Part shown: positions 8,509 through 16,140 of the stretch, in pieces
Numbering within the stretch: position 1 is the first letter of the stretch
Layout of the letters: each line of letters starts with the position of its first letter
Assembly: GCF_009711165.2 (NCBI RefSeq)
Contig: NZ_WMID02000002.1
Span: forward strand, 186,001 to 250,000
DNA length: 64,000 bases
Source of the DNA: Flavobacterium sp. MC2016-06
GTDB lineage: Bacteria > Bacteroidota > Bacteroidia > Flavobacteriales > Flavobacteriaceae
Reading direction: 5' to 3'
Position numbers and translations under genes: made by a program
The notes under the pieces: generated by a model
Told to the model about the DNA's origin: nothing
The model's input: only the letters and a program-made list of their open reading frames with translations
Database searches by the model: none

Positions 8509-8670
8509 ATGAGTGACTGGTTTGAAAATTTATCAAAAGAAGAAAAGCAAGAAATTGAAATAGGTCTTAAGCAGGCAGATAATAAAGAGTTTGTTGATCA
8601 CGAAGAAGTAATGAAGATATTCGAAAAATATAAACAAAAATCAGATCGAGTTTCTAACTTGGAACCTTAG
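8509..8670 (+). CDS. Small antitoxin-like protein, probably an N-terminally truncated remnant
   Basis: A 53-residue acidic/charged protein, MSDWFENLSKEEKQ at its start, with a GLKQADN...HEEVM...KY pattern. That pattern resembles the C-terminal half of the short Bacteroidota antitoxin-type proteins (the part after the DNA-binding helix). Full members carry about 25-30 more residues at the N-terminus. Here that region is replaced by the palindromic repeat cluster. No toxin gene follows. The last residues (SNLEP) and stop codon lie inside a heptamer array. The ATG at 8509 is the only sensible start; in-frame upstream starts run through repeat DNA. Possibly a decaying gene. Confidence 0.45.
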   Translation: MSDWFENLSKEEKQEIEIGLKQADNKEFVDHEEVMKIFEKYKQKSDRVSNLEP

Positions 8671-8687
8671 TCACTCAGAACCTCAAA
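8653..8687 (+). repeat. Heptamer array ahead of the TfoX-domain gene
   Basis: Five 7-bp units (TCTAACT to CCTCAAA) overlap the end of the small gene and finish 5 bp before the next ATG at 8693. Confidence 0.65.
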
Positions 8688-8692
8688 AAAAA

Positions 8693-9052
8693 ATGCCCTT
8701 CGACGAAAACAACGCACAAAGAATAAGAACCTTTCTACAACATAAAGAAGCCGATTTTTTCGAAAAGAAAATGTTCGGCGGTCTTGTTTTTATGGTCGAT
8801 GAAAAATTGTGTTGCGGAACGAGAATAGACAAAAAAGTCGGTGAAAATCTTTTGCTTTGCAGAATCGACGACAAAACGTACGCAGAAGCATTAGAAAGAG
8901 ACGATATTTTACCAATGCCAAATGCCGAAAGACCAATGAAAAACTACATTTTCATCACCGAAAACGGCTGGAAAAGAAATCAGGATCTAGAATTTTGGTT
9001 ACAAAAATGCCTAGACTTTAATCCACAAGCAAAATCAAGTAAGAAAAAATAA
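8693..9052 (+). CDS. TfoX N-terminal domain protein
   Basis: This 119-residue protein consists only of a TfoX/Sxy N-terminal domain. The family hallmark KKMFGGLVFMVDEKLCCG lies at about residues 24-40 and a KNYIFI strand near residue 82. TfoX regulates competence in Gammaproteobacteria. In Bacteroidota such single-domain proteins are common and their role is not known, so no competence function is claimed. A lysine-rich tail ends the protein. It lies upstream of, but is not clearly co-transcribed with, the metH operon, which has its own promoter and riboswitch. Confidence 0.8.
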   Translation: MPFDENNAQRIRTFLQHKEADFFEKKMFGGLVFMVDEKLCCGTRIDKKVGENLLLCRIDDKTYAEALERDDILPMPNAERPMKNYIFITENGWKRNQDLEFWLQKCLDFNPQAKSSKKK

Positions 9053-9080
9053 TCTAACAAAATCGAAGATTTTAAAAAAC

Positions 9081-9115
9081 TTAGAACCTCAGAACCTTAG
9101 TGTCTTAGAAACTTA
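9081..9115 (+). repeat. Heptamer array upstream of the metH promoter
   Basis: Five 7-bp units of the TTAGAAC/CTCAGAA/CCTTAGT kind follow the TfoX-domain gene. Confidence 0.65.
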
Positions 9116-9124
9116 AAAAAACAC

Positions 9125-9155
9125 TTGCAATTGTTAAGCTTATGTCTTTACTTTG
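9125..9155 (+). promoter_or_regulatory. Putative promoter of the SAM-riboswitch/metH operon
   Basis: TTG at 9125-9127, a 20-nt spacer and TTACTTTG at 9148-9155 (one mismatch to TAnnTTTG) place the start of transcription near 9162, about 17 nt ahead of the riboswitch. Confidence 0.5.
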
Positions 9156-9178
9156 CACTGTTCTTATTTTTATTGAAA

Positions 9179-9290
9179 GTTATCACGAAAGGCGGAGGGA
9201 TAGACCCGATGAAACCTTAGCAACCCTTTACTATAAAGAAGGTGCTAAATTCTACTTAAACCAGCAAACACGGTATTTAAGATAGATAAC
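9179..9290 (+). ncRNA. SAM-I (S-box) riboswitch
   Basis: The conserved S-box core is present: GGCGGAGGGATAGACCCGAT, then GAAACCTTAGCAACC, then GGTGCTAA(A)TTC in the P3/P4 junction. The closing helix P1 pairs GTTATC (9179-9184) with GATAAC (9285-9290). SAM-I riboswitches lower expression of methionine genes when SAM is high. The next gene is metH (N part), 327 bp on. No typical terminator hairpin with a T tract directly follows P1, so the expression platform is not obvious. The rest of 9291-9616 holds a structured repeat element (9414-9473) and two REP palindromes. Confidence 0.93.
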
Positions 9291-9413
9291 ACAAATACAT
9301 AAAGTATTTCTCAAAACTTTTCTAGATAACCATACAATATTATTTTACTGAATCAATTTCGGTATAATGAGCGAATCATTGACGCATTTTTTGCTGTCAA
9401 TCGTTCCCGCTGT

Positions 9414-9473
9414 ACACAATATCTTTTGTTCTGAACCCCAGAACAAAAGGATATTTGCTTCCATCGGGGCTAA
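9414..9473 (-). repeat. Structured interspersed element, minus orientation
   Basis: A hairpin (13-14 bp stem, 9421-9452, around AACCC) is bracketed by TCCCGCTGTACA and CCATCGGGGCTAA. Read on the minus strand it becomes AGCCCCGATGGAAG, hairpin, TTGTGTACAGCGGG. This has the same order of motifs as the GGATAGAAG ... TTGTAACGGATAGCCCGG elements at 11235 and 11902. Confidence 0.5.
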
Positions 9474-9506
9474 TTAGCCATCAATAGAGAACTTTTGGAA
9501 TCGCAA

Positions 9507-9600
9507 CCTAACAGGTTTTTAAAACCTGTTAGGTTTAAACTTCAAACTATATTAAAAATAAATAGAATCCAGACCTAACAGGTTTTTAAAACCTGTTAGG
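9507..9600. repeat. REP pair, class A (CCTAACAGG palindrome)
   Basis: Two copies of a 27-bp palindrome, CCTAACAGG-N9-CCTGTTAGG, lie at 9507-9533 and 9574-9600, 40 bp apart. They sit directly before metH. The same palindrome flanks the transposase gene at 41.3-41.9 kb. Confidence 0.85.
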
Positions 9601-9616
9601 ACGTCAGAAAAACGAT

Positions 9617-10621
9617 ATGTCAATAACAATTCAAGAAGCAATTAAAAAAAATATCCTAATCCTAGATGGAGCAATGGGAACCATGTTGCAACGCTATAAT
9701 TTCTCCGAAGAAGATTTTCGCGGAGAGCGTTTCAAAGATTTTCCGCATCCATTAAAAGGAAATAACGATTTATTATCCATAACACAACCACAGGCAATTC
9801 GCGATGTTCACGCCGCTTATTACGAAGCAGGTGCAGACATTGTGGAGACTAATACATTCTCAGGAACCACAATTGGTATGGCCGATTATTTCCTCGAAGA
9901 TTTGGTTTACGAATTAAACTACGAATCGGCAAAAATTGCTAGAGAAGTAGCCGACGAATTCACAGCAAAAAATCCAAACAAACCACGTTTTGTAGCCGGT
10001 TCAATCGGGCCGACAAACAGAACGGCAAGTATGTCACCAGATGTAAACGATCCAGGTTACAGAGCCGTAACGTTTGATGATTTGCGTATTGCGTACAAAC
10101 AACAAGTAGAAGCTTTAATGGATGGCGGATGCGATTTACTTTTAGTAGAAACGATTTTCGATACACTAAATGCAAAAGCAGCACTTTTTGCCATTGAAGA
10201 AGTAAAAGACGAACGTAATCTTGATATTCCGATTATGGTTTCTGGAACAATTACAGATGCATCAGGAAGAACACTTTCCGGACAAACTGTAGAAGCGTTT
10301 TTGATTTCAGTTTCGCATATTCCTTTATTAAGCGTAGGATTCAATTGTGCTCTTGGAGCCGATTTGTTGAAACCGTATTTAAAAACATTATCACAGCATA
10401 CGCAGTTTAATGTTTCGGCGCATCCAAATGCAGGTTTACCAAATGCATTCGGACAATACGACGAAACACCAGAAGAAATGCAAGTTTTGATTAAAGAATA
10501 TTTAGATGATAATTTAATTAATATCATTGGCGGTTGTTGCGGAACAACTCCAGATCATATTCGTTTGATTGCTGAGGTTGCTAAGGATTATAAGCCGAGA
10601 GTTGCACCGGTATTAGCATAA
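9617..10621 (+). CDS. metH: Methionine synthase, homocysteine-binding (N-terminal) subunit
   Basis: This 334-residue protein equals the first module of cobalamin-dependent methionine synthase. It is a TIM barrel that binds homocysteine through zinc. The start has [13 protein letters not shown], and the zinc cysteines are in VGFNCALG (about residue 243) and [10 protein letters not shown] (about residues 306-307). The remaining modules are in a separate gene at 12118, so MetH is split into two polypeptides. A SAM-I riboswitch precedes the gene. The ATG at 9617 comes 16 bp after a REP palindrome. Confidence 0.93.
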   Translation: MSITIQEAIKKNILILDGAMGTMLQRYNFSEEDFRGERFKDFPHPLKGNNDLLSITQPQAIRDVHAAYYEAGADIVETNTFSGTTIGMADYFLEDLVYELNYESAKIAREVADEFTAKNPNKPRFVAGSIGPTNRTASMSPDVNDPGYRAVTFDDLRIAYKQQVEALMDGGCDLLLVETIFDTLNAKAALFAIEEVKDERNLDIPIMVSGTITDASGRTLSGQTVEAFLISVSHIPLLSVGFNCALGADLLKPYLKTLSQHTQFNVSAHPNAGLPNAFGQYDETPEEMQVLIKEYLDDNLINIIGGCCGTTPDHIRLIAEVAKDYKPRVAPVLA

Positions 10622-10627
10622 CGTTTT

Positions 10628-10715
10628 CCTGCAAGGTTTCCAAAACCTTGTAGGTATGATTTTGAAGAATAACAAATAAAATAAGATAGCTACAAGGTTT
10701 TGGAAACCTTGCAGG
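10628..10715. repeat. REP pair, class B (CCTGCAAGG palindrome), opposite orientations
   Basis: CCTGCAAGG-N9-CCTTGTAGG at 10628-10654 and the same unit inverted at 10690-10715 (first base lost) are 35 bp apart. They start 7 bp after the metH N-part stop codon. Confidence 0.8.
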
Positions 10716-10750
10716 AAAGAATAATAAAATATTAGGAACTTAAAAAGAAA

Positions 10751-11191
10751 ATGGCAGAAAGCAAGTCTGAACTTAGGTCTAATTTGGGAAGAATAGTTGT
10801 TTTTTCAATAGTTATGACTTTATTATTTTTTATTATACGTCACAGTAATGTTGAGCATGAGAAATTTAAAAAGAGACTTACGGAAGAAACTATTGGATTT
10901 GCAACTAGAACGGAGTATGCTAATAAAACTACTCATTTGAAATATTATTTTTATTTAAATGGGAAAATTTTATCAGAGACAAAGATAGACGGAAGTGATG
11001 AAACGCTGATAAATAAGTTTTATAAGGTAAAGTACAATCCGAATAACCCAGAAGAAAATGAAATTGTTCTGGATGAAAAATTAGAACCGGATTCAATTTC
11101 ACTAGTTAAAGCAGGTTTTACCAAAACAAAATATTATATATATGATGCAGGTGTAACTTGTAAATATATAGAACATTCAAAATGGAAATAG
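10751..11191 (+). CDS. Unrecognised membrane-anchored protein, first of a tandem pair
   Basis: A 146-residue protein with a short charged N-terminus and one membrane helix (about residues 14-29: IVVFSIVMTLLFFII). A soluble, probably beta-rich part follows, with KYYFYLNGK and FYKVKYNPNNPEENEI segments, and then the C-terminal block ending YIEHSKWK. I do not recognise a named family. The protein is paralogous to the gene at 11429: the last 33 residues differ at one position, while the N-terminal third is only loosely alike. It sits inside the split metH locus between REP palindromes and is likely to be read from the metH transcript. Confidence 0.75.
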   Translation: MAESKSELRSNLGRIVVFSIVMTLLFFIIRHSNVEHEKFKKRLTEETIGFATRTEYANKTTHLKYYFYLNGKILSETKIDGSDETLINKFYKVKYNPNNPEENEIVLDEKLEPDSISLVKAGFTKTKYYIYDAGVTCKYIEHSKWK

Positions 11192-11234
11192 ATTACAATT
11201 TCGGAAAACATAAAGTTATTATAAAACTGAGTTT

Positions 11235-11318
11235 GCGTGAGGGATAGAAGTGAAAAGCCCACAGCCTGACGAAGGAAGAGCGAGGACTTGTAACGGATAG
11301 CCCGGCCGAAGGACACGC
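11235..11318 (+). ncRNA. Structured repeat element, copy 1 (role unknown)
   Basis: A block closed by GCGTG (11235-11239) pairing with CACGC (11314-11318) contains GGATAGAAGTGAAAAGCCC, an inner hairpin region and ACTTGTAACGGATAGCCCGG. It is near-identical to 11902-11985. The base-paired ends suggest a folded RNA or DNA element. Whether it is transcribed as an independent RNA is not known; it is typed as ncRNA only for its structure. Confidence 0.4.
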
Positions 11319-11348
11319 CCAAAATAGAATTATAGAACATAAAATATA

Positions 11349-11375
11349 CCTACAAGGTTTTGGAAACTTTGCAGG
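11349..11375. repeat. REP, class B, single copy at the duplication boundary
   Basis: CCTACAAGG-N9-CTTTGCAGG, one mismatch from a perfect class B palindrome. It marks the junction between the two repeated gene units. Confidence 0.75.
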
Positions 11376-11394
11376 AAAGAAAAAGAATAAAAAA

Positions 11395-11422
11395 ACCTCA
11401 GAATCTTAGAAATTCAGTAACT
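11395..11422 (+). repeat. Heptamer array before the second tandem gene
   Basis: Four 7-bp units (ACCTCAG, AATCTTA and relatives) end 6 bp before the ATG at 11429. Confidence 0.6.
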
Positions 11423-11428
11423 AAAAAA

Positions 11429-11857
11429 ATGACAGGATATAGAGCAAAGGAAATAATTGTTTTTTTAGTAATGGGAATTTTATTCTTCTTTTTTATTCAA
11501 AAAGGCAAGGACCGTGAGGAATACAAAAAGAGGCTTAAAGAAGAAGGAATTGCACTAGCGACAAGAGTTGAAGAATCAGGTGAGGATAGAGTTTTGAAAT
11601 ATTATTTTTATTCTAATAAGAGAATTATATCAGAGATTAATACAGCCAGCTATGAAGGTAATGAGTATAAATTAATAAATAAATTTTTTAAAGTAAAATA
11701 CAATCTAGATAAACCTGAAGAAAACGAAATTTTTTTAGAAGAAGAATTAAATCCAGATTCAACTTCACTGGTTAAAGCAGGTTTTACAAAAACAAAATAT
11801 TATATATATGATGCAGGTGTAACTTGTAAATATATAGAACATTTAAAATGGAAATAA
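11429..11857 (+). CDS. Unrecognised membrane-anchored protein, second of the tandem pair
   Basis: A 142-residue paralogue of the gene at 10751: a short N-terminus, one membrane helix (about residues 7-23), then the same KYYFYSNKR, FFKVKYN and C-terminal YIEHLKWK blocks. The start is taken at the ATG 11429. An upstream TTG at 11360 would extend the protein through the REP palindrome and heptamer array, and the first copy has no such extension. The 3' ends of the two genes are almost identical over about 100 bp and the downstream structured element is copied too, so the unit arose by tandem duplication. Function unknown. Confidence 0.75.
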   Translation: MTGYRAKEIIVFLVMGILFFFFIQKGKDREEYKKRLKEEGIALATRVEESGEDRVLKYYFYSNKRIISEINTASYEGNEYKLINKFFKVKYNLDKPEENEIFLEEELNPDSTSLVKAGFTKTKYYIYDAGVTCKYIEHLKWK

Positions 11858-11901
11858 ATTACAATCTCGGAAAACATAAAAGTTCTTATGAAACCGAGTT
11901 C

Positions 11902-11985
11902 GCGTGAGGGATAGAAGTGAAAAGCCCACAGCCTGACGAAGGAAGAGCGAGGACTTGCAACGGATAGCCCGGCCGAAGGACACGC
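11902..11985 (+). ncRNA. Structured repeat element, copy 2 (role unknown)
   Basis: Second copy of the element at 11235, 667 bp away, with the same closing stem (GCGTG 11902-11906, CACGC 11981-11985) and only a few base changes. It follows the second small gene at the same distance as copy 1 follows the first. Confidence 0.4.
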
Positions 11986-12015
11986 TCAAAATAAAATAGT
12001 TAGAACATATAAATA

Positions 12016-12042
12016 CCTACAAGGTTTTGGAAACCTTGCAGG
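12016..12042. repeat. REP, class B
   Basis: A perfect-arm palindrome CCTACAAGG-N9-CCTTGCAGG ends the duplicated block, 75 bp before the metH C-part start. Confidence 0.8.
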
Positions 12043-12055
12043 AAAGAAAAAGAAT

Positions 12056-12114
12056 AAAAAACTTAGAATCTTAGTCCCGATAGCTATCGGGATAGAATCT
12101 TAGTAACTCAAAAA
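12056..12114 (+). repeat. Heptamer array interrupted by an 18-bp palindrome
   Basis: AAACTTA/GAATCTT units are followed by TCCCGATAGCTATCGGGA (12075-12092), then AGAATCT/TAGTAAC units up to the ATG at 12118. Confidence 0.65.
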
Positions 12115-12117
12115 GAA

Positions 12118-14793
12118 ATGGCAGAAAAAAGAAGAGACCTTGTATTAGCTGGATTAGAACCGTTGATTATTACGCCCGAAAGTGTTTTTGTAAACATTGG
12201 AGAACGTACAAATGTAACCGGATCTAGAAAATTCCTGCGTCTAATTAAGGAAGAGAAATATGACGAAGCACTTGATATTGCAAGACAACAAGTAGAAGGC
12301 GGCGCGCAAATCATCGATATTAATATGGATGAAGGAATGCTAGATGGCGTTCAGGCAATGACAAAATTCCTGAATTTAATTGCATCTGAACCAGATATTT
12401 CGAGAGTTCCGATTATGATTGACAGTTCGAAATGGGAAATCATCGAAGCCGGTCTTAAAGTTGTGCAAGGGAAAAGTGTTGTAAACTCAATTTCACTGAA
12501 AGAAGGAGAAGAAGCTTTTATTCACCACGCCAAATTAATCAAACGTTACGGAGCAGCGGCCATTATCATGGCTTTTGACGAAGTTGGTCAAGCCGATAAT
12601 TTTGACCGAAGAGTTGAAATCTGTCAGCGTTCGTACGATATTTTAGTAAACAAAGTTGGTTTTCCTCCGCAGGATATCATCTTCGATTTGAATATTTTTC
12701 CAGTGGCAACCGGAATGGAAGAACATCGCTTAAATGCTTTGGACTTTTTTAGAGGTACAAAATGGGTTCGCGATAACTTGCCACACGCACATATTAGCGG
12801 TGGAGTAAGTAACGTTTCGTTCTCTTTTAGAGGAAACGATCACGTTCGTGAAGCGATGCACTCGGTGTTTTTATACCATGCGATTCAGAACGGAATGACA
12901 ATGGGAATCGTAAACCCAGAAATGCTTTCGATTTACGATGATATTCCGAAAGATTTATTAGAACATGTTGAAGATGTAATTCTGAACAGACGCGACGACG
13001 CAACTGAAAGACTTCTGGACTTTGCAGAAAATGTAAAAGGAGAAGTAAAAAGCGACGAAAAAGCAATCCAGGAATGGCGTTTAGGAACGGTTCAAGAAAG
13101 AATAACACATTCATTAGTAAAAGGAGTTGATGCTTTTATTGAAGAAGATGTTGAAGAAGCACGTTTGGCAGCAACAAAACCAATTGAAGTTATTGAAATT
13201 AACTTAATGACAGGAATGAATGTCGTTGGAGATTTATTCGGAAGTGGAAAAATGTTCTTGCCTCAAGTTGTAAAATCGGCACGTGTAATGAAAAAAGCCG
13301 TTGCTTATTTATTGCCTTATATTGAAGCAAGTAAACAAGCTGGCGATAAATCTGGAAACGGAAAAATCTTGATGGCAACTGTAAAAGGTGACGTTCACGA
13401 TATTGGTAAAAACATTGTTTCGGTAGTTTTGGCTTGTAACAATTACGAGATTGTAGATCTTGGTGTTATGGTGCCTCCGGAAAAAATTATTGCTGCGGCG
13501 ATTGAACATAACGTAGATATTATTGGATTGAGCGGATTGATTACGCCTTCGCTTGACGAAATGGTGTATTTAGCCAAAGAATTAGACAAACAAGGAATTA
13601 AAATTCCGATTATGATTGGTGGAGCAACCACTTCGCGTGCGCATACTGCCGTGAAAATTGCGCCTCAATACAGCGAAACTGTAATTCACGTAAACGATGC
13701 TTCGAGAGCCGTTACCGTTGCAGGAAATCTGTTAGATCATAACCGTAAAATTTACGCAAGCGATATTCGTGCAGAATACGACGCTTTTAGAGAGACTTTC
13801 TTAAGCCGTTCAAGAGACAAAAATTTCTTGACGATTGAGCAGGCTCGTAAAAATAAATTACAATTGGACTGGAACGAATATACTCCAGTAAAACCAAAAG
13901 TAATTGGTGCACAAACGATAGAAGTAGAGCTAGATGTTTTGGTTCCGTATATCGACTGGACTCCGTTTTTTCAAACCTGGGAATTGCATGGGAAATATCC
14001 GGCGATTTTAACGGATGAGGTTGTTGGAAAAGAAGCAACTTCTTTGTTTGCTGATGCTCAGGCAATGTTGAAAGTAATTTTGGAGGAGAAAAAACTAAAA
14101 GCAAAAGGTATTTACGGAATTTTCCCTGCCAATCAGGTCGATGACGACGATATCGAATTGCGTGATGAAAATGGAAAAGTGCTAGAGAAATTTTTAACGC
14201 TTCGTGTACAGTCGCAAAAAACTAAGGGTGCACCAAATATCGCTTTAGCCGATTTTATTATGCCAAAAGAAAGCGGTATCGACGATTATATGGGAGCTTT
14301 CTGTGTGACTACAGGTTTTGGTGTGGATGAATGGGCAGCTGAATTTGAAAAGAATTTAGATGATTATAATTCAATTATGGTTAAAGCACTTGCCGATCGT
14401 TTTGCAGAGGCTTTCGCCGAATATCTTCACGAGAAAGTTCGTAAAGATTTTTGGGGTTATGATACAGATGAAGCTTTAACCAACGAAGAATTGATTAAAG
14501 AAAATTATAAAGGTATTCGTCCGGCGCCAGGATATCCAGCATGTCCTGATCACTTGGAAAAACCAACAATTTGGAAGCTTCTTAATGTTGCTGAAGAAAT
14601 TGGAGTAACCTTGACGGAAAGTATGGCAATGTGGCCCGCTTCATCAGTTTCTGGATATTATTTCGGAAACCCGAAAAGTAAATACTTCGGACTTGGGAAA
14701 ATAAAAGAAGACCAAGTTGTAGATTACGCCAAAAGAAGAAATGTACCAACTGATTATGCCATGAAATGGCTAAATCCTAATATAGCAGATTAA
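12118..14793 (+). CDS. metH: Methionine synthase, folate/cobalamin/activation (C-terminal) subunit
   Basis: This 891-residue protein supplies the rest of MetH. Residues from about 10 to 300 form the pterin-binding barrel ([15 protein letters not shown]). From about 320 to 560 come the cobalamin cap and Rossmann modules with the B12 histidine in [13 protein letters not shown] (about residue 426). From about 570 to the end is the SAM-dependent reactivation domain with [12 protein letters not shown]. The homocysteine module is missing here because it is encoded at 9617. Together the two proteins cover the full 1,225 residues typical of MetH. metF lies 153 bp downstream. Confidence 0.95.
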   Translation: MAEKRRDLVLAGLEPLIITPESVFVNIGERTNVTGSRKFLRLIKEEKYDEALDIARQQVEGGAQIIDINMDEGMLDGVQAMTKFLNLIASEPDISRVPIMIDSSKWEIIEAGLKVVQGKSVVNSISLKEGEEAFIHHAKLIKRYGAAAIIMAFDEVGQADNFDRRVEICQRSYDILVNKVGFPPQDIIFDLNIFPVATGMEEHRLNALDFFRGTKWVRDNLPHAHISGGVSNVSFSFRGNDHVREAMHSVFLYHAIQNGMTMGIVNPEMLSIYDDIPKDLLEHVEDVILNRRDDATERLLDFAENVKGEVKSDEKAIQEWRLGTVQERITHSLVKGVDAFIEEDVEEARLAATKPIEVIEINLMTGMNVVGDLFGSGKMFLPQVVKSARVMKKAVAYLLPYIEASKQAGDKSGNGKILMATVKGDVHDIGKNIVSVVLACNNYEIVDLGVMVPPEKIIAAAIEHNVDIIGLSGLITPSLDEMVYLAKELDKQGIKIPIMIGGATTSRAHTAVKIAPQYSETVIHVNDASRAVTVAGNLLDHNRKIYASDIRAEYDAFRETFLSRSRDKNFLTIEQARKNKLQLDWNEYTPVKPKVIGAQTIEVELDVLVPYIDWTPFFQTWELHGKYPAILTDEVVGKEATSLFADAQAMLKVILEEKKLKAKGIYGIFPANQVDDDDIELRDENGKVLEKFLTLRVQSQKTKGAPNIALADFIMPKESGIDDYMGAFCVTTGFGVDEWAAEFEKNLDDYNSIMVKALADRFAEAFAEYLHEKVRKDFWGYDTDEALTNEELIKENYKGIRPAPGYPACPDHLEKPTIWKLLNVAEEIGVTLTESMAMWPASSVSGYYFGNPKSKYFGLGKIKEDQVVDYAKRRNVPTDYAMKWLNPNIAD

Positions 14794-14797
14794 AGAA

Positions 14798-14832
14798 TTT
14801 TAGATTTCAGAGTTTAGATTTTAGATTTCAAC
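14798..14832 (+). repeat. Heptamer array (TTTTAGA)n after metH
   Basis: Five units of TTTTAGA/TTTCAGA type start just after the metH stop codon. Confidence 0.7.
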
Positions 14833-14906
14833 TCTCATTTTAATTCTTAAAAACAAAGAAGATAATTGATTTACGTTTTTTGATTTCAGATTTTTCACAT
14901 AATACT

Positions 14907-14941
14907 AAAACTCAAAACTCATAATTCATAACTTATAACTT
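14907..14941 (+). repeat. Heptamer array (AAAACTC to ATAACTT) before metF
   Basis: Five units in register, two AAAACTC, then ATAATTC and two ATAACTT, end 5 bp before the metF ATG. Confidence 0.75.
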
Positions 14942-14946
14942 TAATA

Positions 14947-15903
14947 ATGAAAGTAACAGAACATATAGAAAACGCCAAAGGAAAAACATTATTCTCATTT
15001 GAAATTATTCCGCCTCAAAAAGGAAAAAATATTCAGGAATTGTACGATAATATCGATCCGTTGATGGAGTTTCAACCGCCGTTTATTGATGTAACAACTT
15101 CGCGTGAAGAATATATTTATATTGACAAAGGCAACGGTTTATTGGATAAAAAATTGACTCGTATGCGTCCTGGAACGCTTGGAATCTGCGCTTCTATAAA
15201 ACATAAATATAATGTAGATACTGTTCCTCATGTACTTTGCGGTGGTTTTACTAAAGAAGAAACAGAATATCTTTTAGTAGATTGTAATTACTTAGGGATT
15301 GATAATATAATGGCTTTACGTGGTGATGCCATGAAAGACGAACAATATTTTATTCCTAAAGCAGGAGGAAATGATTATGCGATCGATTTAGTGAAACAAA
15401 TTAGTTTATTAAATCAAGGGAAATATCTTCATGAAGTAATGGACATCGATAATAAAGCCAATTTTTGTATTGGAGTTGCAGGATATCCAGAGAAACATTT
15501 GGAATCGCCTTCTTTACAATCGGATCTAAAAAGATTAAAAGAAAAAGTTGATGCTGGTGCTGATTATGTAGTTACGCAAATGTTTTTTGACAATGCTAAA
15601 TACTTTGAGTTTGTAGCAAAAGCAAGAGAAATGGGAATTACTGTTCCTATTATCCCTGGAATCAAACCAATTGCCGTACAAAGGCATTTACAGGTTTTAC
15701 CGCAGATTTTCCGTATTGATCTTCCAGAAGATTTGATTCATGCTGTAGATAAATGTAAAAATAATGTAGAGATCAAGCAAGTTGGAATAGAGTGGGCGAT
15801 TCAGCAGTCATTAGAATTAAAAGCAGCTGGAGTTCCGGTTCTGCATTATTATTCTATGGGGAAATCTGAAAATATTCGTCAGATTGCGAGCCAGGTTTTT
15901 TAA
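14947..15903 (+). CDS. metF: Methylenetetrahydrofolate reductase
   Basis: This 318-residue TIM-barrel flavoprotein reduces 5,10-methylene-THF to 5-methyl-THF, the methyl donor for both methionine synthases. The N-terminal FSFEIIPPQKG motif carries the catalytic glutamate, and LRGD (about residue 124) and QMFFDN (about residue 214) are family signatures. Length is near the usual 290-320. It follows metH C-part in the same direction and probably shares the riboswitch-controlled transcript, although the heptamer-rich 153-bp gap could hide a promoter. Confidence 0.94.
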   Translation: MKVTEHIENAKGKTLFSFEIIPPQKGKNIQELYDNIDPLMEFQPPFIDVTTSREEYIYIDKGNGLLDKKLTRMRPGTLGICASIKHKYNVDTVPHVLCGGFTKEETEYLLVDCNYLGIDNIMALRGDAMKDEQYFIPKAGGNDYAIDLVKQISLLNQGKYLHEVMDIDNKANFCIGVAGYPEKHLESPSLQSDLKRLKEKVDAGADYVVTQMFFDNAKYFEFVAKAREMGITVPIIPGIKPIAVQRHLQVLPQIFRIDLPEDLIHAVDKCKNNVEIKQVGIEWAIQQSLELKAAGVPVLHYYSMGKSENIRQIASQVF

Positions 15904-15936
15904 GCAATTTTGTTTAAAAACTGTAATAAATAGCAG

Positions 15937-16043
15937 TTTGTCATTCCGAGGAACGAGGAATCTCCACAAGTAACTCCGTACATAAAGGCGGACAATCTTT
16001 GTCGAGCTTCTTGCGGAGATTCCTCGTTCCTCGGAATGACAAA
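15937..16043. repeat. Long inverted repeat (29-bp arms), interspersed element
   Basis: Arms at 15937-15965 (starts TTTGTCATTCCGAGGAACG) and 16015-16043 are perfectly complementary with a 49-nt centre. A degenerate third copy of one arm (TTCGTTCCTCGCAATGAC) follows at about 16072. The TTGCGGAGAT...GGATGAC core is shared with the element at 58.4-58.5 kb. Confidence 0.8.
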
Positions 16044-16097
16044 CATGGGCTTTTTAATTATAGTGAGGTTGCTTCGTTCCTCGCAATGACCAACCGC

Positions 16098-16132
16098 TTG
16101 GAATTTGGAATTTTAAATATTGGAATTTAATC
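16098..16132 (+). repeat. Heptamer array (TTGGAAT)n before the methyltransferase gene
   Basis: Units of TTGGAAT and TTTAAAT with one extra base between the third and fourth unit, ending about 8 bp before the ATG at 16141. Confidence 0.55.
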
Positions 16133-16140
16133 TAAAGTTT

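Noticed and set aside
9421..9452. Riboswitch terminator for the SAM-I element
   Set aside because: The hairpin belongs to the interspersed element family and has no T tract, and it lies 130 nt beyond P1.
11360..11428. TTG start extending the second tandem protein
   Set aside because: The extension crosses the REP palindrome and heptamer DNA, whereas the paralogue starts right at its membrane helix.
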